Notes under the pieces: generated by a model | Databases searched by the model: none | Told to the model about the DNA's origin: nothing | What the model saw: only the letters and a program-made list of their open reading frames with translations | From: UMGS1696 sp964621165 | GTDB taxonomy: Bacteria > Bacillota > Clostridia > Oscillospirales > CAG-272 | Direction of reading: 5' to 3' | Assembly: GCA_964621165.1 (NCBI GenBank) | Contig: CAZULC010000029.1 | Location: 1 to 10,577, forward strand | Length of the DNA: 10,577 nt | Position numbers and translations under genes: made by a program | Shown here: in pieces, positions 1-5,337 of the stretch | Position numbering within the stretch: the first letter of the stretch is position 1 | How the letters are laid out: every line of letters starts with the position of its first letter

Positions 1-2
1 AA

Positions 3-107
3 GAAGCACTGAGAATGGAATACGCGGCTTACAGCGCACTCGGCGGGAATGACGTAGCAACGCAAATGTATCACCGCATGCTGGATCTGCCGACAGAGCC
101 GTCATGA
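3..107 (+). CDS. 3' end of an upstream gene (portal or small phage protein), partial
   Basis: An open frame runs in from the left edge and gives 34 residues before TGA at 105-107, ending MYHRMLDLPTEPS. Its stop overlaps the start of the minor head gene as ATGA, the same coupling seen at several junctions further on, so this is very likely the tail of a real gene. By position it should be the portal protein or a small protein lying between portal and minor head protein. The visible residues carry no motif I can assign to either, so function is inferred from order only. Confidence 0.55.
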   Translation, partial: EALRMEYAAYSALGGNDVATQMYHRMLDLPTEPS

Positions 108-1057
108 AAATAAGTCCCATCATCACCACACCTGGCGCGGACAGAGAGATCGAACAAGCCCTCGCGGATATGGAGACAAACCTCCGCGAAATTTACGGAC
201 GCGCTAATGAGGAAATCCGCAAAAAAAGTGTAAAATTCTTCGAACAAACCGCAAAGGAAGAAGCGGCAATGAAAGTCAAGGTTGACGCGGGAAAAATCAC
301 CGAAGCGCAGTTCAAAGAATGGAAGAAACGCAAGCTCCTGCAGGGCAAGGAATACCAGCAAATGGAGCGACGTGTGCTCACCGAGCTGACCAACGTCAAC
401 AAAACCGCTCTCGCCTACATTAATGGGGAGCTGCCGGAACTGTACGTCATTAATTACAACGCCACTGGCACGGCTCTTGTGAACACGGCAAACCGTGCGT
501 TTCGGTTGGGTATATCGTTTGAATTAGTCGATCGGGACACGGTACGGCTTCTGGCGACGGTGGAACAGGACTTACTTCCCTATAAAAAGCTGGATATTCC
601 GAAGGATAGACTGTGGAATAAGAAAAAACTTCAAAGCGAGATTCTGCAGGGTGTGATTCAGGGAGAGAGCGTGGACAAAATCGCCAAGCGACTGCAAAAC
701 GTTACCGACATGAATCGCAATTCCGCAATCCGCAATGCTCGCACTATGACCGCCGCCGCTCGAAGCCGGGGACATGTTGAAGCAATGAAGCGCAGTGAGA
801 AAATGGGCATTGTGGCAGAAAAGGAATGGATGGCAACCTCCGGCAGCAGAACCCGTCCAGAACATCAAAAACTGAATGGTCAGACTGCAAAAGTGGACGA
901 GCCTTTCAAGGTGGACGGCTATGAAATCATGTACCCCGGTGATACAACCGCCGCGCCTGAAATGGTGTATAACTGTAGATGCCGTCTTGTAGAACGTTTG
1001 ATTGGAGTAATTGACCCCGACACGGGATTTTTAAAAAAGTTCAATCTGAAAGAGTAG
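104..1057 (+). CDS. Phage minor head protein, SPP1 gp7 / Mu gpF-like
   Basis: A 317-residue minor head (head morphogenesis) protein. In the SPP1 gp7 family such proteins bind the portal, enter the procapsid in a few copies and help DNA exit or ejection. The N-terminal half is charged and helical (residues about 10-100, rich in K and E). The C-terminal part from about residue 200 shows the family pattern: NARTMTAAARSRGHVEAMK, then a WMATSGSRTRPEHQKLNG stretch with Arg and His, then a Pro-rich loop, and a closing YNCRCRL motif near residue 290. The NCRC motif is the hallmark of the Mu F-like domain. The start at 104 is chosen because its ATG overlaps the upstream stop (ATGA); no clear Shine-Dalgarno precedes it, so translation is probably coupled. 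The position before scaffold and capsid is usual for this family. Confidence 0.9.
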   Translation: MKISPIITTPGADREIEQALADMETNLREIYGRANEEIRKKSVKFFEQTAKEEAAMKVKVDAGKITEAQFKEWKKRKLLQGKEYQQMERRVLTELTNVNKTALAYINGELPELYVINYNATGTALVNTANRAFRLGISFELVDRDTVRLLATVEQDLLPYKKLDIPKDRLWNKKKLQSEILQGVIQGESVDKIAKRLQNVTDMNRNSAIRNARTMTAAARSRGHVEAMKRSEKMGIVAEKEWMATSGSRTRPEHQKLNGQTAKVDEPFKVDGYEIMYPGDTTAAPEMVYNCRCRLVERLIGVIDPDTGFLKKFNLKE

Positions 1058-1063
1058 GCGAGA

Positions 1064-1432
1064 ATGGCAGACCAGATTTATAAGCAGCTTCTCAAAGGCG
1101 AAATTGTCCTTGAAGACCAGACTGAGGCGGTAATAGCGAGCTTTAAAAATCGTAAAAAGCAAGCTCTTAACGCAATAAAATCCCAAGCTATAAAGAACGC
1201 CGCCGCTCTGACCCCGGTTGTAACGGGAAATCTTAGGCGTTCAATTACGGGAGAGGTCAACGAGGATGAGGATTACGTTATAATCGGCACAAACGTTGAA
1301 TACGCTCCGTCCGTTGAAATGGGATCGTCGAGAAACAAGCACCCGGCACATATGCTTCAAAAAGCGGCTACTGAGGGCGAATATGTTGCGCAATACAAGC
1401 AAATCGTCGAAACGGCATTCGCAAAGGATTGA
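1064..1432 (+). CDS. HK97 gp10-like putative head-tail / tail component protein
   Basis: A 122-residue protein of the HK97 gp10 type. Members act at the head-tail junction or in tail completion, though the exact role varies between phages. The diagnostic features are visible: NAAALTPVVTGNLRRSI near residues 44-60 (the family pattern is A...TPv.TG.LR.SI), VIIGTNVEYAPSVEMGS near residues 72-88, and a His-Pro-Ala...Leu segment near residue 92 where homologues usually carry P..FL..A. It starts 6 bp after the minor head stop, with only a weak purine-rich binding site. In many siphoviruses this gene lies between the head-closure and tail-terminator genes. Here it sits upstream of the scaffold, and the usual slot further down is empty, so it may fill the same role from a moved position. 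Confidence 0.8.
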   Translation: MADQIYKQLLKGEIVLEDQTEAVIASFKNRKKQALNAIKSQAIKNAAALTPVVTGNLRRSITGEVNEDEDYVIIGTNVEYAPSVEMGSSRNKHPAHMLQKAATEGEYVAQYKQIVETAFAKD

Positions 1433-1552
1433 TTTGCAAAAGTCGCCCTAGCATGGTAATATAAAATTGAAGAAAAGGTTCAATGTCCGCAACTGCGGCT
1501 AAGGTAAATGTCACTTTCACGGACAGAGCTATACCAAAGGAAGGGTATATAA
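1433..1552 (+). promoter_or_regulatory. 120-bp gap before the scaffold gene with a weak promoter candidate
   Basis: This is the largest non-coding gap in the window, whose genes otherwise abut or overlap. TTGCAA (1434-1439) and TAATAT (1457-1462) are separated by 17 bp, the ideal spacing for a sigma-A type promoter, but each box matches only 4 of 6 consensus bases. TATAAA at 1460-1465 is a better -10 but gives a 20-bp spacer. A short hairpin CCGC-AACT-GCGG lies at 1487-1498. AAAGGAAGGG (1536-1545) is the ribosome binding site for the scaffold gene. The gap could be a leader that lifts scaffold and capsid expression; this is inference. Confidence 0.25.
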
Positions 1553-2116
1553 ATGGCACTCACAAGAAAAATGTTGGAAGAACTCGGCATAGAAAAGGAA
1601 TCAATCGAAAAAATTATTACGGCTCACTCTGAAACCGTCACGGCGTTGAAGAAAGAACGCGATGACGCGCAGGACGAGCTGGAAAATGAAAGAACCGGCG
1701 GACAGTGGAAGAAAAAGTATGATGACGAACATGCGGCTTTCGAGCAGTACAAGGACGAGGTTGAATCCAAAGAAACCTACGCGGCAAAAGAAGCAGCATA
1801 TCGTCAGCTCCTCACGGATTCCGGCGTGGACAGCAAGCGAATTAACACTATCATCCGAGCGGACAAGTCCACTATAGACGGGCTGGAAATCGACAAGGAC
1901 GGCAAGCTGACCGACGCTGACAGCGTAAAATCCACCATAAAGAAGGATTGGGCAGACTTTATCATCAGTGAGAGAATAGAAGGCCTCGATACTTTCACAC
2001 CCCCAGATAACACAGGCGGCAAAGCGATGTCAAAGGCAGAGATTTTCAAAATTAAAGATCCCGTTGCAAGACAGAATGCTATTGCCGAAAATTTAAATTT
2101 ATTTAACAAGGAGTAA
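1553..2116 (+). CDS. Capsid scaffolding protein, phage GP20 family
   Basis: A 187-residue scaffold protein of the minor structural protein GP20 type. These proteins assemble inside the procapsid with the major capsid protein and leave before or during DNA packaging. The sequence opens with LTRKMLEELGIEKESIEKII, the usual short N-terminal motif, followed by a long charged coiled-coil-like stretch (residues about 25-85, dense in K, E and D). A helical middle follows with LLTDSGVDSKRINTIIRA near residues 86-103. The C-terminal end is short and Pro/Gly-bearing and then basic-acidic, as is common for a capsid-binding tail. No protease motif is seen, so it looks like a pure scaffold and not a protease fusion. 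It directly precedes the capsid gene and its stop overlaps that gene's ribosome binding site. Confidence 0.88.
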   Translation: MALTRKMLEELGIEKESIEKIITAHSETVTALKKERDDAQDELENERTGGQWKKKYDDEHAAFEQYKDEVESKETYAAKEAAYRQLLTDSGVDSKRINTIIRADKSTIDGLEIDKDGKLTDADSVKSTIKKDWADFIISERIEGLDTFTPPDNTGGKAMSKAEIFKIKDPVARQNAIAENLNLFNKE

Positions 2117-2118
2117 AT

Positions 2119-3009
2119 ATGGCGGCTCAAGCTAACCTTACAAAAACTGCTGATATTACCTCGGCAGCGAGAGAAATAGACTTTGTTACCCGGTTCGCCC
2201 TGAACTGGGAACATCTGAGAGACATTCTTGGTATCATGCGTCCCATCAAGAAAGCACCTGGAACCAAGCTGAAAAGCAAAACTGCAAAGGTAACGTTGCA
2301 GTCCGGTACAGTGGCGGAGGGTGAGGAAATTCCTTATAGCAAGGCTACGGTTACCGAGAAGGACTACGAAACAATCACCATCGAGAAGTATGCAAAGGCT
2401 GTTACTCTCGAAGCAATCAACGAATACGGCTATGATGTGGCCGTGGCAATGACCGACGATGCTTTCCTTTTTGAGCTTCAGACAAAGGTCACCGACAAAT
2501 TCTATAAATATTTGAACACCGGCTCTCTTGTTGCGACTGAAACCACATGGCAGAGAGCACTTGCAATGGCAAAGGGCGCGGTGCTGAACAAATTCAAGAA
2601 TATACATCGCACAGCGACCAACGTCGTCGGCTTCGTAAATGTTCTCGACCTTTATGACTACCTCGGGGACAAGGAAATCACAGTCCAGAACGAATTTGGC
2701 TTTCAGTACGTGGAGAATTTCCTTGGCTACAGTATTGTTTTCCTGCTTTCTGACAGCGAAATCGCCCGCGGCAAGGTAATCGCAACACCCGTTGAAAATA
2801 TCGTGCTGTATTACGTTGACCCATCCACAAGCGACTTTGCTCGTGCAGGATTACAGTACACCACAGACGGAGAGACAAACCTTATCGGCTTCCATGTCGA
2901 GGGCGCATACAAGACGGCAGTGTCCGAGTCTTATGCCATCATGGGTATGACCCTGTTTGCCGAATATCTTGACGCTATCGCAGTCTACACCATTAGTGCA
3001 GGCGCATAA
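2119..3009 (+). CDS. Major capsid protein, HK97-fold type
   Basis: A 296-residue major capsid protein, the main shell subunit. Position after a GP20 scaffold and its size fit a scaffold-dependent HK97-fold capsid without a long N-terminal delta domain. The TVAEGEEIPYSKATVTEK stretch (residues about 64-81) matches the extended-loop region seen in many Firmicute phage capsid proteins. The C-terminal part is a mix of beta-strand segments ending AVYTISAGA. AAGGAG six bases before ATG is one of the best binding sites here, in keeping with high expression, and it overlaps the scaffold stop codon. No catalytic or cleavage motif is visible. The start is fixed by this site. Assignment to a named capsid subfamily would need a profile search. 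Confidence 0.88.
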   Translation: MAAQANLTKTADITSAAREIDFVTRFALNWEHLRDILGIMRPIKKAPGTKLKSKTAKVTLQSGTVAEGEEIPYSKATVTEKDYETITIEKYAKAVTLEAINEYGYDVAVAMTDDAFLFELQTKVTDKFYKYLNTGSLVATETTWQRALAMAKGAVLNKFKNIHRTATNVVGFVNVLDLYDYLGDKEITVQNEFGFQYVENFLGYSIVFLLSDSEIARGKVIATPVENIVLYYVDPSTSDFARAGLQYTTDGETNLIGFHVEGAYKTAVSESYAIMGMTLFAEYLDAIAVYTISAGA

Positions 3010-3022
3010 TCGGAGGTAACGT

Positions 3023-3442
3023 ATGAATCTGACGGAACTGTGTGCCCACTGTCGCAACTGGTTTACTCGCCGTGATGATGACCGGCACGTCGGCGAGTTT
3101 GAGATAATCGGTGGCTGTATCGATCTTCCCTTCATGGAAATGGGACAGTATTTCCGCATTATCGGCTCGACTTACAACGATGGCGTGTGGCAATACCCGA
3201 CCAGTGAACTTGTGGACGAGACTTTCTCCGGCGCGGTGTGGGCTATGTCTGTTCCGTCTGGATTCGTACACATGGCAAAAGAAATTGACGAGTGGGAGCA
3301 GAAATATGCCGACAGTGTGAACAGTCCATATCTGTCTGAATCCTTCGGTGGTTACAGCTATACAAAGTCCGGCACGGGAGCAAGCACTCCCGGCTGGCAA
3401 AGTGTTTTCCGCTCTCGTCTGAACCAATGGAGGAAGCTATGA
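3023..3442 (+). CDS. Head-tail connector (adaptor) protein
   Basis: A 139-residue protein in the slot of the first head-tail adaptor after the capsid gene (SPP1 gp15 / HK97 gp6 position), which would bind under the portal ring. It resembles a family I recognise from Clostridia phages. The N-terminal end is HCRNWF, the middle reads GQYFRIIGSTYNDGVWQYP, then ETFSGAVWAMSVP, and the C-terminal end has the SPYLSESFGGYSYTK segment and closes with a Trp-rich WQSVFRSRLNQWRKL helix. A strong GGAGGT (3012-3017) precedes the ATG. Two cysteines near the N-terminus (C7, C10) form a CxxC; I see no further zinc ligands and give this no weight. The stop overlaps the next start as ATGA. Role is by position and family resemblance. 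Confidence 0.78.
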   Translation: MNLTELCAHCRNWFTRRDDDRHVGEFEIIGGCIDLPFMEMGQYFRIIGSTYNDGVWQYPTSELVDETFSGAVWAMSVPSGFVHMAKEIDEWEQKYADSVNSPYLSESFGGYSYTKSGTGASTPGWQSVFRSRLNQWRKL

Positions 3443-3789
3443 GTCTGTTGAGCGACGCAATGACCCCTTGCGTATTTATCGACAAACAGCGGGTAGACGA
3501 CGGCGAGGGTGGAATCATAACACAGTACACTGAATCCGCTGAATTTCTGGCGGCTGTGACCTTTGATTCGTCCATGCAGGCGAGAATCGCAGGACAGTCC
3601 GGGGTCACGTCGCTATACACCGTCACCGTCTTGAAAGGTACAGTTATTGAATATCACGATGTATTCAAGCGGCTGTCGGACAGCAAGATTTTTCGCGTAA
3701 CAAGCGATGGAGACGACAGGCAGACGCCGAAATCCGCTACAATGCAAGTTTTGCAAGTCACCGCGGAAGAATGGAGTCTGACATCATGA
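3439..3789 (+). CDS. Head-closure protein (SPP1 gp16-like / phage head-tail joining)
   Basis: A 116-residue protein that would close the portal channel and give the tail its docking surface. The start chosen is ATG 3439, which overlaps the adaptor stop as ATGA and has GGAGGA (3429-3434) four bases upstream. An in-frame ATG at 3427 would place that binding site inside the gene, so it is less likely. The small beta-barrel pattern of the family fits: an N-terminal strand ending CVFIDKQRV, a DDGEGG turn, then alternating strands with TSLYTVTVLKGTVIEYHDVF and a SKIFRVTSDG strand near the C-terminal end. The stop overlaps the next gene as ATGA. The family call rests on size, order and strand pattern more than on exact motifs. 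Confidence 0.72.
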   Translation: MSLLSDAMTPCVFIDKQRVDDGEGGIITQYTESAEFLAAVTFDSSMQARIAGQSGVTSLYTVTVLKGTVIEYHDVFKRLSDSKIFRVTSDGDDRQTPKSATMQVLQVTAEEWSLTS

Positions 3790-4163
3790 CAAAAGCGGCG
3801 GTGATACACCAGTTTTGGTCATCTTTCGGTATACCGGCATATGAGGAGAACGCAGTTCCTTCCGGCAGTGACGCACCGGACTATCCCTACATCACTTATA
3901 CTTTCGCTTCGGACAGTCTGGGCGCGGATTTGTCCATGCTTGCCTCGGTGTGGTATCGCTCCACTTCGTGGGTTGCGGCGAACGCAAAAGCCGAGGAAAT
4001 ATCAAAGAAAATCACTCGCGGCGGGATTGTGCTTCCCTGTGACGGCGGCGCGGTTTGGCTCCGACGGGGAAGCCCGTTCAGTCAATCCGTGGGCGACGAA
4101 GCAGATGACATGATGCGAAGAAAATACATCAATATTACGGCGGAATATCTCGTTGCTGATTAA
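3786..4163 (+). CDS. Probable tail terminator / tail completion protein
   Basis: A 125-residue protein placed directly before the major tail protein, the usual site of the tail terminator (SPP1 gp17 / lambda gpU role) that stops tube growth and joins tail to head. The start is ATG 3786, overlapping the previous stop as ATGA, with GGAG nine bases upstream (3773-3776); an ATG at 3771 lies inside that binding site and is rejected. Visible features are an opening helix HQFWSSFGIPAYEE, a DYPYITYTFASD strand that is common in this class, a helix rich in Ala near residues 60-75 and a closing RRKYINITAEYL strand. No enzymatic motif is seen. Role is inferred from order and general resemblance. Confidence 0.68.
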   Translation: MTKAAVIHQFWSSFGIPAYEENAVPSGSDAPDYPYITYTFASDSLGADLSMLASVWYRSTSWVAANAKAEEISKKITRGGIVLPCDGGAVWLRRGSPFSQSVGDEADDMMRRKYINITAEYLVAD

Positions 4164-4166
4164 AAT

Positions 4167-4180
4167 GGAGGTAAAATTTG
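4167..4180 (+). promoter_or_regulatory. Strong ribosome binding site deciding a TTG start
   Basis: GGAGG at 4167-4171 lies six bases before TTG at 4178-4180. No ATG or GTG is at a suitable distance, and the frame gives a typical tail-tube N-terminus, so TTG is the start of the major tail protein. A near-ideal site may compensate for the weak start codon of a highly produced protein. Confidence 0.85.
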
Positions 4181-4756
4181 AAATATACGAAAATCCCAGA
4201 AGATACATTCAAAAAATTACAGCTTAACGCTGGAGTTTTGGCTTCTACGTTTGCTCCCGCGACTGGGGCCATAGAAGACAGCGCGATAATCGGAGCGACA
4301 AGTGGTGGCGTGAGTTTTTCGTCGACTCCTACCTTTTCGGACTTTGGTGATGACATAGACAACTGTCCCCGAAATACGAAAGAATTGAAAGTAATTGAAG
4401 ATTATGAAATAACACTTTCCGGCACGTTTGTAACAGTGGATAAGAATGTAATAAAACGTTTGATTGGCGCGGCTGATGTATCAACGGACACTAACAGCAA
4501 AATAACACCACGAATGGATTTAAATGACTCTGATTTCTCTGACCTGTGGTGGATAGGCGACTATTCTGAGGACAATTCGGAATCCACCGGCGGATTTATC
4601 GCAATACATATGATGAATACTTTGTCGACGGGCGGATTTGCAATTAAGTCCAATGACAGCGGCAAAGGAACGTTTGACTTTACATTTACATCGCATTATT
4701 CACTGACTGCACAGGACACAGTACCTCTTGAGATTTATATAAAGGAGGCAGCATGA
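4178..4756 (+). CDS. Major tail protein (tail tube)
   Basis: A 192-residue tail tube protein, which stacks as hexameric rings around the tape measure. It begins with TTG. The N-terminal part reads KKLQLNAGVLASTFAP, then ISO-like strands with GATSGGVSFSSTPTFSDFGDD and a CPRNTKELK segment, a pattern shared by gut Clostridia phage tube proteins. The second half has SDFSDLWWIGDYSEDN (near residues 118-133) followed by GGFIAIHMMNTLSTGGFAIK and a closing strand ending in VPLEIYIKEA. These WW-containing and STGGF segments are the features that make me confident. It lies between the terminator and the chaperones, and its stop overlaps the chaperone start as ATGA, so the chaperone is probably translated by coupling. 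Confidence 0.88.
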   Translation: MKYTKIPEDTFKKLQLNAGVLASTFAPATGAIEDSAIIGATSGGVSFSSTPTFSDFGDDIDNCPRNTKELKVIEDYEITLSGTFVTVDKNVIKRLIGAADVSTDTNSKITPRMDLNDSDFSDLWWIGDYSEDNSESTGGFIAIHMMNTLSTGGFAIKSNDSGKGTFDFTFTSHYSLTAQDTVPLEIYIKEAA

Positions 4757-5046
4757 AGTTATCCGAATTAAAAGGCAAAGCGGCAATTGTCGCAATTGCG
4801 GACATAATCGAGCCGATGGAGGAGTTGACAGAGGACAAAGAAGTCGTTGAGCTTGCAAAGTCTGGCAAAAAACTGAAATTTGTGGCGTATATTCTGAGAA
4901 ATCACCCGGAAGTGTTTGTAAAAATTCTCGCGGCGTTGAATCAGTCTACACCCGAGGAATTTGCAGACAAAATTACCATCAGCTCATTCCCGGAAATGCT
5001 CGCGGAACTTATGCAGGATAGCGACCTGATAAACCTTTTCAAATAA
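4753..5046 (+). CDS. Tail assembly chaperone, G-type short product
   Basis: A 97-residue mainly helical acidic protein between the tube and tape-measure genes, the position of lambda gpG and its many analogues. It would bind and hold the tape measure while the tube subunits assemble. It opens MKLSELKGKAAIVAIADIIE and has a helical middle with KLKFVAYILRNHPEVFVKIL. AAGGAGG lies close before its ATG, which overlaps the tube stop. It ends LFK-TAA at 5044-5046, and a second open frame continues just past this stop, shifted by -1, which is the hallmark of the G/GT arrangement. Sequence alone does not match a named family for me; the call rests on order, size and the frameshift layout. Confidence 0.78.
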   Translation: MKLSELKGKAAIVAIADIIEPMEELTEDKEVVELAKSGKKLKFVAYILRNHPEVFVKILAALNQSTPEEFADKITISSFPEMLAELMQDSDLINLFK

Positions 5047-5084
5047 CAGGGTCAGGCGGGGGCTGCGAATTCCTCTGGCTCTGT
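5022..5084 (+). other. Probable -1 programmed ribosomal frameshift signal
   Basis: The downstream frame is open only after TAG at 5019-5021, and the G frame stops at 5044-5046, so a -1 shift must happen between 5022 and 5043. The best slip point is CTT TTC AAA (5035-5043): a Phe tRNA on TTC can re-pair with TTT one base back. The neighbouring Leu codon CTT would land on CCT, a mismatch, so this is not a canonical X-XXY-YYZ heptamer. Five bases after TTC begins a stem of 11 base pairs, 5046-5056 with 5074-5084, including three G-U pairs, and four more pairs can form inside past a bulged C at 5057. A stem at this distance is the usual stimulator. Confidence 0.6.
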
Positions 5085-5333
5085 CTCGGAGAGTGCAACG
5101 TAAACATAATCAACGGTAAAATGTTTGTACGGTATGCAAAGGCGCGTTATGACGAATTCCGGCGTGCCGAGACATACCGTATTTACGTTACCGACTCGCT
5201 AAAAACTTTGATTGGTGCAAATGTACGTTATATCGATCTGTTAAATCAAATCAAAAAAACGCAGAAAGATACTCGAAGCGGTGAAGAAATTGTCGCCGAT
5301 GTGATAAAACGTGCGGGATTGGTGGTGATGTAA
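5040..5333 (+). CDS. T-part of the tail assembly chaperone (made as GT fusion by -1 frameshift)
   Basis: This -1 frame segment adds 97 codons to the first 96 of the G gene, giving a fusion of about 193 residues. The end of the fusion would recruit tube subunits while the G part holds the tape measure. The first 27 codons, up to ATG 5121, contain GGG, Cys and Trp residues and read through with no stop. The rest is a basic helical domain (MFVRYAKARYDEFRRAETYR, then VTDSLKTLIGANVRYIDLL) and closes with SGEEIVADVIKRAGLVVM, the style of end often seen in Clostridia tail chaperones. If translated alone from ATG 5121 it would be 70 residues, but no Shine-Dalgarno precedes that ATG, so fusion is favoured. 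Its last codons supply the binding site for the tape-measure gene. Confidence 0.7.
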   Translation, partial: QITGSGGGCEFLWLCLGECNVNIINGKMFVRYAKARYDEFRRAETYRIYVTDSLKTLIGANVRYIDLLNQIKKTQKDTRSGEEIVADVIKRAGLVVM

Positions 5334-5337
5334 GATT
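5324..5337 (+). promoter_or_regulatory. Ribosome binding site and apparent ATT start of the tape-measure gene
   Basis: GGTGAT at 5324-5329 equals the 3' half of the full AAGGAGGTGAT Shine-Dalgarno. Five bases later is ATT at 5335. The chaperone stop TAA (5331-5333) is one base before ATT, so a ribosome ending there is well placed to restart. No ATG, GTG or TTG lies in this frame between the upstream in-frame stop (5326-5328) and ATG 5449. Confidence 0.55.

Noticed and set aside
1483..1632. Small open frame of 49 codons (starts MSATAAKVNVTFTD) in the gap before the scaffold gene, with a weak AAGG upstream
   Set aside because: More than half of it overlaps the scaffold gene in another frame, the encoded end is low-complexity basic sequence, and no family resemblance is seen.
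1804..2607. Long minus-strand open frame (267 codons) across scaffold and capsid genes
   Set aside because: It lies antisense to two clear phage genes, has no family resemblance and no suitable binding site; it follows from codon bias of the + strand genes.
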